DNA from: Nocardia huaxiensis
GTDB lineage: Bacteria; Actinomycetota; Actinomycetes; Mycobacteriales; Mycobacteriaceae
Length of the DNA stretch: 64,000 nt
Direction of reading: 5' to 3'
Assembly (NCBI RefSeq): GCF_013744875.1
Contig: NZ_CP059399.1
Span: forward strand, 6,510,001 to 6,574,000
Below the pieces are notes generated by a model. The model worked only from the letters and a program-made list of their open reading frames with translations. It did not search any database and was not told the origin of the DNA. Positions 1 to 8,126 of this stretch are shown in pieces (the stretch's first letter is position 1; each line of letters begins with the position of its first letter). Position numbers and translations under genes: made by a program.

Positions 1-402
1 GCGCATGAGTTTGCTTACGGCGGCGACCATTTCGGGCGTGAGGCCGCGCGCTACCGAGGCCAGCACGGTGGCCGCGTCCGGGCGGGCGGCGACCTCCAGC
101 AGCCAGTCCCGGAGCCCACCCACGGTCAGATGCGAAATCGCTTGGAACGCAACCCGATCGTGGCTGTCGATGATCAGCCGGGTGACCTCGTCGGTCTCGT
201 AGGGCACCACGAGCTCGTTCAGGAAGGTGGTCAGCGGCACCTCCGCCAGCGCCCACTGCGCGGCGGCCCGCTCGGCGTCGGAATGTGCCGCGCACCCGGC
301 GAGTTCGTCACCGCTGCGGCGCGGGGTAGCCTTGGCGAGCAGCTCCACCAGCCCGTCGAAGGTGTAGGTGGTGGCACCGATTCGCTGGTGGTACACCGTC
401 AT
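1..402 (-). CDS. eutB: ethanolamine ammonia-lyase large subunit, 5' part only
   Basis: The N-terminal 134 codons of EutB, running off the left window edge. EutB is the catalytic subunit of the adenosylcobalamin-dependent enzyme that splits ethanolamine into acetaldehyde and ammonia. Reading from the ATG at 402, the protein follows E. coli EutB closely: an opening that matches NVYQFKDVKEVLAKAN-type residues (TYTFDGLVELLAKA), then RSGDELAG, and the stretch RGLTPEMVAAVSKLMR near the window end. The start overlaps the stop of the upstream permease in an ATGA arrangement, so translation is probably coupled. eutC would be expected just outside the window. Identification is from family resemblance; the active-site region is not included. 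Confidence 0.9.
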   Translation of the reverse strand, partial: MTVYHQRIGATTYTFDGLVELLAKATPRRSGDELAGCAAHSDAERAAAQWALAEVPLTTFLNELVVPYETDEVTRLIIDSHDRVAFQAISHLTVGGLRDWLLEVAARPDAATVLASVARGLTPEMVAAVSKLMR

Positions 403-1877
403 TCGAGTTCCTCCTCGGCGCGGGCGAGCACGGCGAACTCCTCGTCGGGTGAGTTGGCGACCAGCCGGTGCCTGCTGTACAGGCCGAAATACAGCATGAA
501 CACGCAGAAGGCGGCGAGGGTCCAACCGGCCGCGACGGGGTCGACCAGGAAGGTCGCCACCACCGCCACACAGGCGATGACGAGCGCGAATCCCGTGGTC
601 ACCATGCCGCCGGGCGTGCGGTAGGGGCGGCGCATGCCGGGTTCGCGCACCCGCAGCACAATGTGGCTCACCATCATCAGCACGTAGCTCAGCGCCGCGC
701 CGAAGACGGCCATGTTCAACAACATCGCGCCCTCACCGGTCAGCGACAGCCCGAATCCGATGACGCCGGGCACGATCAGCGCCAGCACGGGGGCCTTGCG
801 CGCATTGGTGACCGACAGGCTGGTGGGCAGATACCCGGCGCGCGAGAGCGCGAAGGTCTGCCGCGAGTACGCGTAGACAATGGAGAAGAAGCTGGCGATC
901 AATCCGGCCAGGCCGATGTAGTTGACCGCGGTGGCCGCCGCGCCACTGCCGAGCGCCTCCACCAGCGGGTTGCCCGACTGCGAAAGCTTGTCCGCCCCAA
1001 GCGCTCCCGTGGACAGCACCAGTACCGCCCCGGCGGTGCACAGCAGCACCAGCATGGCCGCGATAATGCCCTTGGGCACATTCTTCTCCGGTTCCCGCGC
1101 CTCCTCGGCGGCCAGCGGCACGCCTTCGACGGCGAGGAAGAACCAGATGGCGAAAGGCACTGCCGCCCAGATCCCGAACGCACCGAAGGGCAGGAACGAC
1201 GAACTGCCGACGGCATTCGCATCCACCGCAATGTCGGTGAGATTGGCGGTGTCGAACTTCCCCCACGCCACAGCGACGAAGATCACCAGGCCGACCAGCG
1301 CCACAATCGTGATGGCGCACATGACTTTCAGCGCCTCGCCCGCCCCGGCGAGGTGGATCCCGATGAAGAGCGCGTACACCGCGAGATACACCCACCACCC
1401 GTCGGTGATTCCGAACAGGTTCAGCGACTCCACATATCCGCCGATGAAGGTGGCGATGGCGGCGGGCGCGATCGCGTATTCGATGAGAACCGCTGCGCCC
1501 GTGGCGAATCCACCCCAGGGCCCGAGCGCCCGCCGCGCGAAGGTGTAGCCCCCGCCCGCCGCGGGCAGGGCCGCCGACAGTTCCGCCATGCCCAGCACCA
1601 TGGCCAGGTACATGCCCGCAATGAGCACGGTGGCGATCAGCAGTCCGCCGAATCCGCCCTGTGCCAGACCGAAATTCCAGCCCGAGTAGTCCCCGGAGAT
1701 CACATAGCTGACCCCGAGCCCGGCCAGCAGCACCCAGCCCGCCGATCCGGTGCGCAGGGTTCGTTTGGCCAGGTACTCGTCGGCGGCCCGGTCCTTCGAT
1801 TGTGTCGCACTTAGTGTCACCTCCCTGATCCTCCGGACCCATGTTGCTGGCACGTAACCAGAGTCTTCCGTCGGCAT
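399..1877 (-). CDS. eat: ethanolamine permease (APC superfamily)
   Basis: A 492-residue APC-family transporter with about 12 hydrophobic segments. It carries the ethanolamine-permease signature GWVLLAGLGVSYVISGDYSG around residues 48-67 and NFGLAQGG just after. Position directly upstream of eutB with a 4-bp ATGA overlap makes ethanolamine import the natural role. The ATG at 1877 has a GCGAGG-like site upstream; an in-frame GTG near 1820 is an alternative start that would remove a non-conserved leader. The gene diverges from the rhomboid-like gene with only 22 bp between ATG codons, so the two promoters must overlap. Confidence 0.9.
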   Translation of the reverse strand: MPTEDSGYVPATWVRRIREVTLSATQSKDRAADEYLAKRTLRTGSAGWVLLAGLGVSYVISGDYSGWNFGLAQGGFGGLLIATVLIAGMYLAMVLGMAELSAALPAAGGGYTFARRALGPWGGFATGAAVLIEYAIAPAAIATFIGGYVESLNLFGITDGWWVYLAVYALFIGIHLAGAGEALKVMCAITIVALVGLVIFVAVAWGKFDTANLTDIAVDANAVGSSSFLPFGAFGIWAAVPFAIWFFLAVEGVPLAAEEAREPEKNVPKGIIAAMLVLLCTAGAVLVLSTGALGADKLSQSGNPLVEALGSGAAATAVNYIGLAGLIASFFSIVYAYSRQTFALSRAGYLPTSLSVTNARKAPVLALIVPGVIGFGLSLTGEGAMLLNMAVFGAALSYVLMMVSHIVLRVREPGMRRPYRTPGGMVTTGFALVIACVAVVATFLVDPVAAGWTLAAFCVFMLYFGLYSRHRLVANSPDEEFAVLARAEEELE

Positions 1878-1887
1878 TACCTCGCGT

Positions 1888-1893
1888 TACGAT
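1888..1893 (+). promoter_or_regulatory. probable -10 hexamer (leaderless) of the rhomboid-like gene
   Basis: TACGAT fits the actinobacterial TANNNT -10 consensus and lies 6 nt before the ATG at 1900. A transcript starting 6-7 nt downstream would begin at or next to the start codon. There is no Shine-Dalgarno sequence, which agrees with leaderless initiation. Confidence 0.5.
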
Positions 1894-1899
1894 CGGCCG

Positions 1900-2748
1900 A
1901 TGGCAGCGAGCACCTATCAGCCACCCTGGGTCCGCACCATCGACCTCGCGCAGGAGTGGCATGCCATCCGGGACTGGTGGCGGCACCCGCAGCGGATCCG
2001 CCGCGCCGTCGCGGCCTACCGGAATCTACTGGCCGTGGCCCCGGCGTCCATCGCCTACGCGTTCACCCTGTTCGTCACGTGGTGGACGCTGCGCGGCGCC
2101 AGCGATATGGTCGGCCGCCGCCTGATCCTGTCGGCGTCGACGAATCTGCGCAATCTGCAACGCGACCCGATCCAGGTGCTCGTCGCCTCCGCGTTCTGGA
2201 CCGACGGCGGCTTCCCGTGGTCGGTCATTCTGGTCATGCTCACCTTCATGGCGCTGGCCGAACGCTGGCTGGGGTCGCTGCGCTGGATTCTGGTGGTGGC
2301 GACCGGGCATATCGGGGCCACGCTGCTGGTGGCGGTGGGCTTGGCGCACAAGGTGGATCAGCATCTGATTCCACTGCGCGTGACGGTGGCCACGGATGTC
2401 GGTCCCAGCTACGGGATCTCGGCGATGCTGGCGGTGCTGACCTTCCGCTTGCGCGGCCGGGCGCGGCTGGCCTGGGCGGGCGGGCTGCTGGTCTTCTACG
2501 GCCTCGCGCTGTGGGACGACCGCACTTTCACCGACTACGGCCACCTGTTCGCGCTGCTGATCGGATTCGCGGTCGGCGCGATCGCGGTGACGGTGTCCCG
2601 CCGGTTGCTGTCGCTGCTGCGGCGACGGTCAGCGCCCGACCGCGTCGGCGGTGGCGCCGGGACCGGCGGTGGGCCGCGCCCGCTGGAAGAACTGGACCGC
2701 GGGCTCGACGACGCGCGCGGCGATCGGACCGAGCACCGCCATCAATAG
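1900..2748 (+). CDS. rhomboid-like intramembrane serine protease homologue
   Basis: A 282-residue multi-pass membrane protein. The segment DVGPSYGISAML (about residues 166-177) resembles the rhomboid GxSxG nucleophile motif, and GHLFALLIG in a later helix (about 214-222) supplies the partner histidine, so an active serine/histidine dyad is plausible. About six or seven hydrophobic segments precede a hydrophilic Arg/Gly-rich tail. This resembles the actinobacterial rhomboid-like family of unknown substrate. The last 120 bp overlap the convergent antiporter gene, and the tail encoded there is low-complexity. The start is chosen for the leaderless -10 hexamer. Confidence 0.75.
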   Translation: MAASTYQPPWVRTIDLAQEWHAIRDWWRHPQRIRRAVAAYRNLLAVAPASIAYAFTLFVTWWTLRGASDMVGRRLILSASTNLRNLQRDPIQVLVASAFWTDGGFPWSVILVMLTFMALAERWLGSLRWILVVATGHIGATLLVAVGLAHKVDQHLIPLRVTVATDVGPSYGISAMLAVLTFRLRGRARLAWAGGLLVFYGLALWDDRTFTDYGHLFALLIGFAVGAIAVTVSRRLLSLLRRRSAPDRVGGGAGTGGGPRPLEELDRGLDDARGDRTEHRHQ

Positions 2749-3834
2749 CACGTAGGCCGAGGCCAGCGCGGCCAGCCGGCCGTCCACCCCGCCCATCGAA
2801 ACCGCAAGTCCGGCAATGACAATGGAGAACTCACCGCGCGCGACCAGGGCCGCGCCGGCGCGGGCGCGGCCCATGCGGCGGATGCCCTGCCGCTGCGCCG
2901 CCCACCAGCCGGTGCCGAGTTTGGTCAGCGTCGTCACCACGGCCAGCAGCACCGCCCACCCGAGCACCGGCGGAATCGCGCGCGGGTCGGTATTGAGCCC
3001 GAAGGCCACGAAGAATATGGCCGCGAACAGATCTCGCAGCGGTTCGAGCAGTTTGGCCGCCTGCTGCGCGGTCGATCCGGAGATGGCGATGCCGAGCAGG
3101 AACGCGCCGACGGCGGCCGAAACATTCAGCGCCGCGGACGCACCCGCCACCAGCAGGGCCGCGCCGAGCAGTTTGAGCAGGAACACCTCATTGTCGTTGC
3201 TGTCCACCACCGCCGACACGTACCGGCCGTAACGCAGGGCCACCACGAGCACGACGGTGATGGCGAGCAGGGCGATGCCCAGCGATTTCAGCCCGGCCGC
3301 GAAGCCGACCCCGGCCAGCACCATGGTGAGGATCGGCAGGTACACCGCCATGGCGAGATCCTCGAACACCAGGATGGACAGGATCACCGGGGTTTCCCGG
3401 TTACCCAGCCGACCGAGGTCGTTGAGCACCTTGGCCACGATGCCGGAGGACGAGATATAGGTGACGCCACCCATGGTCACCGCACCGACCGGCCCCCAGC
3501 CCAGCAGTAGCGCCACCAGCACGCCGGGGGTGGCATTGGCGACGATGTCGAGCAGACCGGCCACCCAGGAGCGGCGCATCCCGGTCACCAATTCGGCTGC
3601 GGTGTACTCCAATCCGAGCAGAAGCAGCAGCAGGACCACGCCGATCTCCCCGGCGAGATGCCCGAATTCGGCGGCGGCCTTCATCTCGATCACGCCGCCC
3701 GTGCCGAAGGCGAGTCCGCCCAGCAGATACAGCGGGATCGGTGACATGCCGAACCGTCCGGCCACCCGGCCCATCATGCCGAGCGCGAACAAGATCGCGC
3801 CGAGCTCGATCAGGGCTAGCGCAGTCGCATCCAC
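2629..3834 (-). CDS. K+/H+ (cation:proton) antiporter, KhtU/Kef-like membrane subunit
   Basis: A 401-residue monovalent cation:proton antiporter-2 family protein, almost entirely hydrophobic, with around 11-13 transmembrane helices. Recognisable features are LYLLGGLAFGTGG in the N-terminal repeat, an ISSSGIVAKVLNDLG discontinuous-helix motif near residues 127-141, and the acidic ILVFEDLAMA motif near residues 154-163. It lacks the Rossmann (TrkA-N) C-terminus of KefB/KefC. The gene immediately upstream encodes a separate TrkA-C protein, the KhtT-KhtU arrangement known from Bacillus K+ efflux. The two genes are 4 bp apart and certainly co-transcribed. Confidence 0.85.
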   Translation of the reverse strand: MDATALALIELGAILFALGMMGRVAGRFGMSPIPLYLLGGLAFGTGGVIEMKAAAEFGHLAGEIGVVLLLLLLGLEYTAAELVTGMRRSWVAGLLDIVANATPGVLVALLLGWGPVGAVTMGGVTYISSSGIVAKVLNDLGRLGNRETPVILSILVFEDLAMAVYLPILTMVLAGVGFAAGLKSLGIALLAITVVLVVALRYGRYVSAVVDSNDNEVFLLKLLGAALLVAGASAALNVSAAVGAFLLGIAISGSTAQQAAKLLEPLRDLFAAIFFVAFGLNTDPRAIPPVLGWAVLLAVVTTLTKLGTGWWAAQRQGIRRMGRARAGAALVARGEFSIVIAGLAVSMGGVDGRLAALASAYVLLMAVLGPIAARVVEPAVQFFQRARPTAGPGATADAVGR

Positions 3835-3838
3835 GCGC

Positions 3839-4321
3839 TCAGCCGTCGGAGAGGATCCGCGCGGCCGCGTCGAGGCCGTTCGGGGTGCCGACGACGACCA
3901 GAAGGTCCCCGGAATCGAGCACGAAGTCCGGTCCGGGTGAGGGATTCAGCTGCCCGGCGCGCATGACCGCGACGATGGAAGCCTTCGTGCGAGTGCGCAT
4001 CCCGGTCTCGCCCAGCATGCGCCCGCGGTAGGGAGAATCATTGTTGATGGGCAACTGCCGGGTGGTGATGCCGGGCAGATCGCGATGGTCTTCCTTGAGC
4101 TTCTCCACCAGTTGCGGCGCGCCGAGCAGATTGGCCATCACGGCCGCCTCGTCGACGGTCAGCGGCACCTGCGCGAGGCAGGCGTCCGGATCCTCGAGCT
4201 GCGACACGATCAGATCGATGGTCCCGTCCCGGTGCGCCACGACACCGATCCGGCGCCCCGACCGCACCTCGAAGTCTTTCCGCACACCGATCCCGGGCAG
4301 CGCTGTCACATCGACGTTCAC
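3839..4321 (-). CDS. TrkA-C domain regulatory subunit of the antiporter (KhtT-like)
   Basis: A 160-residue cytoplasmic protein. The N-terminal half (LPGIGVRKDFEVRSGRRIGV, about 8-27) is the KhtT N-domain, and the C-terminal half (about 85-158) is a TrkA-C (RCK-C) fold ending in SGDLLVVVGTPNGL, where nucleotide or ligand regulation occurs in this family. It sits 4 bp upstream of the antiporter and is its likely gate. The GTG at 4321 lies 6 nt after TAGGGT on the minus strand, so initiation is probably leaderless. Confidence 0.85.
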   Translation of the reverse strand: MNVDVTALPGIGVRKDFEVRSGRRIGVVAHRDGTIDLIVSQLEDPDACLAQVPLTVDEAAVMANLLGAPQLVEKLKEDHRDLPGITTRQLPINNDSPYRGRMLGETGMRTRTKASIVAVMRAGQLNPSPGPDFVLDSGDLLVVVGTPNGLDAAARILSDG

Positions 4322-4374
4322 GCCTCCACCCTAGGACACGCCACAACCGACACGCCGGAAGCTGTGCCTTTCCC

Positions 4375-4430
4375 AGGGGCTCCGCCCCCGGACCCCCGGA
4401 ATCGGGGGCGCTGCCCCCGGCCCCCGTTAC
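4375..4430. terminator. GC-rich stem-loop repeat between convergently read transcripts
   Basis: A compact block of short inverted repeats: GGGGCTCCGCCCC (4376-4388), then a CCCCCG/CGGGGG hairpin (about 4392-4410), then GGGCGCTGCCC. This type of GGGGCTCCGCCCC element is common in noncoding DNA of high-GC actinomycetes and acts as a terminator-like or REP-like structure. It lies past the 3' end of the DUF952 gene and upstream of the KhtT-like gene. Confidence 0.5.
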
Positions 4431-4475
4431 TGGGTGAGGGTTCTCGAGGTGGGGTTCGAGGGCCTCGGCGGGCGC

Positions 4476-4844
4476 TCAGCTCTCGACCAGCGGCGCGAAC
4501 GTCCCCTCGGGGCCGGGCCGAAACGGGGTCGCCTCGACCACGGCACGCAGCGGCAGCGGGCCGTACAGGTGCGGGAACAGCATCGACTCGGGATCGCCCG
4601 GCACACCCGGCTCCCATTTCACCGGCGACCCGAGGCGCTCGGGATCCAGCCACAGCAGTACCAAATCGTCGCGGCCCCGAAAGAGCCGATCGGCGGGCAG
4701 GTGCGCCTGGTGGGTGCCGGACAGGTGGATGAACCCGACCTCCGCCAGCGAGGCCGCCCGGTACTCCCCCGCCTCCTGGGCGGCCTCCCATTCCGCGCGA
4801 GAGCAGATGTGCACCAAGGTCTTCGGCGTCGGTTCGGTTCCCAT
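4476..4844 (-). CDS. DUF952 family protein
   Basis: A protein of about 122 residues matching the DUF952 family: a start rich in TLVHICSRAEWEAA, the central GFIHLSGTHQ motif (family pattern FIHxS), then LVLLWLDPERLG and FPHLYGPLPL. The biochemical role of the family is unknown; the FIHLS motif gives a conserved histidine. The ATG at 4844 is preferred over an upstream GTG at 4853 because TAGTGT lies 7 nt upstream on the minus strand, giving a leaderless start. The promoter sits directly after the stop of the truncated aldehyde dehydrogenase. Confidence 0.8.
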   Translation of the reverse strand: MGTEPTPKTLVHICSRAEWEAAQEAGEYRAASLAEVGFIHLSGTHQAHLPADRLFRGRDDLVLLWLDPERLGSPVKWEPGVPGDPESMLFPHLYGPLPLRAVVEATPFRPGPEGTFAPLVES

Positions 4845-4859
4845 CCGCCCCACACTAGG

Positions 4860-6182
4860 TCAGTAGGGCACGGGCGGGGCTATGTGCATGGATACGTCGT
4901 TGACGCCGACTCGGATGGGGGCGAAGCGGGTGGCGGCGCGGAGGGCGGCGGTGGTGTCGGAGGTCCAGAGGCTGGCGCAGGGGCCGGTGGGTGGGCGCAG
5001 GGCGAGTTCGAAGGCTTCGCCCGCGTCGGCGACGCGGACCACCGGGAGGATCGGGCCGAGGGTTTGCTGGGTGAGGACGGACATGGTGGGGTCGGCGTCG
5101 GCGAGGACGGTGGGCTCGAAGGTGTGGCCGGCACCGGTGCCGCCGCAGCGGAGGGTGGCGCCTTTGCGGAGGGCGTCGCGGACCTGGTCGCGAATGCGGG
5201 CGACCTGATCGGCCGAGGTCATGACACCGCTGCCGGGTTCGTCGCCGGTCATGGGGACGAAAGCGGCGGCCTCGTCTACGAGCCGGCAGAGAAACGGTTC
5301 GTAGACACTGCTTTCCACGTAGATGCGCTCTACGGAATTACAGGTTTGCCCCGAATGTGCCAGTCCACCCAGAGCAATACAGGCCGCCGCCTGATCCAGG
5401 TCGGCATCCGCGAGGACCACCGCCGCGGATTTCCCACCCAGATCCAGACAGCACGGGATCAACCGGCCGGCCGCGCGCAGCGCGACCACCTTGCCGGTCT
5501 CCACGCATCCCGTGAAACGAACGAAGTCCACACAGTCGAGCACGGCGGGCCCGGCATCGTGGCCTGTCACGGTCTCGAAAACCGCTGGGGCGCCGATGCT
5601 TTCCCAGCCTCGGGCCACCGCGCGCATGGTGAGCGGCGTCTGCGAGGAGGACTTCACCACGACGCCGGCGCCGGCCACGAGCGCGGGCACGGCGTCGAAC
5701 ATGGCCAGCGCCAACGGATATGTCCACGGCCCGATGATGCCGACCACCGCGCAGACGCGATCGGCCACCGCGAGCTGCATGGCGGCGGCGGGGCGCAGGG
5801 ACAGTTGCGGGTAGCGGCCGCCGAGGAAGTCGGCGGCGTGCGTGCGGTAGTGGTCGAGGGTGTCGATGGCGAGCTCGAACTCGGCCTCGGCGTCGGATTC
5901 CGGTTTGCCGGTCTCGGCGGCGAGCAGCCGTACCAGGCCATTCCGGTTGTCCAGCAACCAGTTCCGGAATGTCGTGAGCCAGTGCACCCGCCCGACGACG
6001 CCCAGGGAACGCCATAGGTCGGTGTTGCTCCGCAGTCGATCGACGGTGTCGAGCACCCGCTCGGGGGTGTCCGGGGGGAGGGTGTCGATCACCCGGCCAT
6101 CGGCGGGCGCGATCACGGTGAGCATCGGCGTGCGGACCTTTCCGGCATCCGGCACCTGGTGCGTGGAGCGCACTGCGTGCAT
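4860..6182 (-). CDS. aldehyde dehydrogenase family protein, C-terminally short
   Basis: An NAD(P)+-dependent aldehyde dehydrogenase of about 440 residues from the ATG at 6182 (421 if ATG 6125 is used). The NAD-binding region IGPWTYPLALAMFDAVPAL and the catalytic cysteine in GQTCNSVERIYVE are present, closest in feel to succinate-semialdehyde dehydrogenases. Two oddities: the general-base motif reads LDLGGKS, with Asp where nearly all members have Glu, and the protein stops after VGVNDVSMHIAPPVPY, losing the conserved C-terminal block (PxGGxxxSGxGR onward) that closes the active site and forms the dimer. Downstream sequence in other frames does not continue it. Activity is therefore doubtful. 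It diverges from an AraC regulator that may control it. Confidence 0.75.
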   Translation of the reverse strand: MHAVRSTHQVPDAGKVRTPMLTVIAPADGRVIDTLPPDTPERVLDTVDRLRSNTDLWRSLGVVGRVHWLTTFRNWLLDNRNGLVRLLAAETGKPESDAEAEFELAIDTLDHYRTHAADFLGGRYPQLSLRPAAAMQLAVADRVCAVVGIIGPWTYPLALAMFDAVPALVAGAGVVVKSSSQTPLTMRAVARGWESIGAPAVFETVTGHDAGPAVLDCVDFVRFTGCVETGKVVALRAAGRLIPCCLDLGGKSAAVVLADADLDQAAACIALGGLAHSGQTCNSVERIYVESSVYEPFLCRLVDEAAAFVPMTGDEPGSGVMTSADQVARIRDQVRDALRKGATLRCGGTGAGHTFEPTVLADADPTMSVLTQQTLGPILPVVRVADAGEAFELALRPPTGPCASLWTSDTTAALRAATRFAPIRVGVNDVSMHIAPPVPY

Positions 6183-6317
6183 GAATCTCACCGTATGACT
6201 GGGGGTTTCGGCCAACCAGCCCACAATCGGCCAGGAATCGACGAATATGGGCCGCACCAGGCAACTTACCGGCCGGTAACAGCCTTGCGGACGCCGAAAG
6301 TTTGCGAGACTGCTCGA

Positions 6318-7352
6318 GTGACGGAAGAGTTGGGGCAACTGCGTTCCATCACCAGCACCACGCTGCTGGTCGATTTCGCGATCGGCCGCGGCCTGCCGTT
6401 GCGAACCGTCCTGCAGGGCACCGGCATCGGCGAAGCCGACCTGCGCGATCCGGGCACCGAGATCACCCTCGGCCAGGAGTTCACGCTACTGCGCAATGTC
6501 GTCACCGCCACCGACGACGAACCCGGCATGGGTCTGCTCGCCGGGCTGCTCTGCCATCCACCGTCCATGGGCGTCTTGGGTTTCGCATTGATGAGCAGTC
6601 CCACCATGCGCCACGCCATGGAGGTCGCCCTGCGCTATTCGGACCTGTCGTTCACCGCCGCCCGGCACTGGGTGGAGGACCGTGGGCCCGATGTCTGCGT
6701 CGTGCGCGACGACAGCTTCCTGCCGCCGGAGATCCGCCGCTTCTGCCTGGAGCGCGATCTGGCCGCCATCGCCACCGTGCAACAGGATCTGATTCCCATC
6801 CGCTTCCCGGCGGTGCGCGTCGAGCTCTATGTCGATCCGCATCCCATCTACGAGATGTTCGGCGCGGTCTTCGGCGTCGAGGACGTGCGCTTCGGCATGC
6901 CGCAGTCGCGCATGTTCTTCAATGCCGCCAGCCTGGAAACCCCGCTGCCGCAGGCGAATCTGTCCACCGCCCGCTTCTACGAGCAGCAGTGCGCGGATCT
7001 GATGGAGTCGCGCCGCAGCCGCAGCGGCCTCAGCGGCCGGGTCCGTCAGCTGCTCATCCGGCACGGCGGCTCCGCCGATCAGACCCGCATCGCCGCCGAC
7101 CTGGACGTCAGCGTGCGCACCCTGCGCCGCCGGCTCGCGGAGGAGGGCACCACCTTCCGCGAACTGAGCACCGAGACCGTCGGCATGCTCGCGGAGGAAC
7201 TGCTCATCGCCGGTCTCACCGTCGAGCAGGCCGCCGACCGTCTCGGCTACGCCAGCGTGTCGGCGTTCGCCTCGGCCTTCCGTTCGTGGAAAGGCCAGTC
7301 CCCCGGGCACTTCGGCCGACTGCACCGCGGCCGCTCCGCCGTGCGCTCCTAG
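6318..7352 (+). CDS. AraC-family regulator with arabinose-binding-like N-terminal domain
   Basis: A transcription factor of about 344 residues. The N-terminal part (LRSITSTTLLVDFAIGRG, about 7-24) is the Arabinose_bd ligand domain found in OruR/ArgR-like AraC proteins. The C-terminal HTH_18 region includes TRIAADLDVSVRTLRRRLAEEG and a second helix-turn-helix ending RLGYASVSAFASAFRSWKGQSPG. The GTG at 6318 is preferred because conservation begins there; the longer open frame back to 6159 would overlap the divergent dehydrogenase. Divergent placement suggests that it regulates that dehydrogenase. Confidence 0.85.
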   Translation: MTEELGQLRSITSTTLLVDFAIGRGLPLRTVLQGTGIGEADLRDPGTEITLGQEFTLLRNVVTATDDEPGMGLLAGLLCHPPSMGVLGFALMSSPTMRHAMEVALRYSDLSFTAARHWVEDRGPDVCVVRDDSFLPPEIRRFCLERDLAAIATVQQDLIPIRFPAVRVELYVDPHPIYEMFGAVFGVEDVRFGMPQSRMFFNAASLETPLPQANLSTARFYEQQCADLMESRRSRSGLSGRVRQLLIRHGGSADQTRIAADLDVSVRTLRRRLAEEGTTFRELSTETVGMLAEELLIAGLTVEQAADRLGYASVSAFASAFRSWKGQSPGHFGRLHRGRSAVRS

Positions 7353-7756
7353 CCGCCACACCCGTCTGCCCTGCACCGCAACCACTCTGTCGCCGAGCCG
7401 ATCCCGTCGTGGCTATGTGCTTGCTACCTCGTGCCCGCACGGTTATCCAATCGGAGTGTGGGTGTCGGCCGTGCCGGGTAGTCTCCCGATAGACAACTCG
7501 ATCAGCGTGGTACGGGAGCGGTTCCAGGGCTCCCCCGGTTATTCCCCCAGGCCTGTTCGCTTTCAGCGAAACCGCAGGTCGTGTTAGGCAAAACACAGAG
7601 GAAACTCTTCGGGAACAAAGACCGATAACCAAACGTCTGACAGAGTAGTCATCAGCCACTGCTGGGAAGTAGCGGTAGCGAGGTTCGCGGAGTGGACCGC
7701 GAGCCCCCACACTTGGCGAAGGGTGTGCGAGCATCCGGAGCCGGGACGGAGGAGTC
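7353..7756 (+). other. 404-bp intergenic region with hairpins, leader of the DUF7455 gene
   Basis: No credible CDS. The second half is less GC-rich than the neighbours and holds short inverted repeats: GGGAGC/GCTCCC (7514-7534), and a nested hairpin with outer CCTG/CAGG and inner TTCGC/GCGAA arms (about 7553-7579). Two CCCCC runs flank the latter. The run up to the ATG at 7757 contains GACGGAGGAGTC, a strong ribosome binding site. It could be a structured 5' leader or a small RNA; I do not recognise a known riboswitch. Confidence 0.4.
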
Positions 7757-7951
7757 ATGCCAGGAACCCTGACAAGCACCCCACTGACCGCGGTCGACCG
7801 TTGTGACCGCTGCGGCGCGGGAGCACGTGTACGTGCAACCCTTCCCGCAGGTGGTGAGTTGCTCTTCTGCCAGCATCACGCCAATGAGCACATGGATCGT
7901 CTCCGTGAGCTCGAAGCCGTGATCGACACGGAGTCGGCACCGGCGCTGTAA
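7757..7951 (+). CDS. DUF7455 family small zinc-ribbon-like protein
   Basis: A 64-residue protein. CDRCGA (about 16-21) and FCQHHANEH (about 37-45) provide a Cys-x2-Cys plus Cys/His cluster likely to bind one zinc ion. The family is widespread and conserved in Actinobacteria near sigma-factor genes, with no proven function. A strong GGAGGA site precedes the ATG and a clear intrinsic terminator follows, so it is probably a single-gene transcript. Confidence 0.8.
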   Translation: MPGTLTSTPLTAVDRCDRCGAGARVRATLPAGGELLFCQHHANEHMDRLRELEAVIDTESAPAL

Positions 7952-8033
7952 CAGCTCCTCCAACTCGAGGGCTTCGGACAACAGCCTCGAGGGGTCCGCT
8001 CGACAACTTCATCTTCCCAACAGAACACCCGGC

Positions 8034-8070
8034 AGCGGGCGACCAGCAGGTCGCCCGCTGTCGCGTTTTC
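8034..8070 (+). terminator. intrinsic terminator after the DUF7455 gene
   Basis: Perfect 11-bp stem AGCGGGCGACC / GGTCGCCCGCT (8034-8044 and 8049-8059) with an AGCA loop, followed by GTCGCGTTTTCC. Confidence 0.75.
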
Positions 8071-8126
8071 CGGGGACGGGTGGCCGGGGGCACGAAATCG
8101 GGTCGCCGGCCATGTGATGTTTCGCC

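Noticed and set aside
7514..7580. Possible 6C small RNA
   Set aside because: C-runs and hairpins are suggestive, but the loops do not show the two C-rich hairpin loops of that RNA, so only a generic structured leader is claimed.
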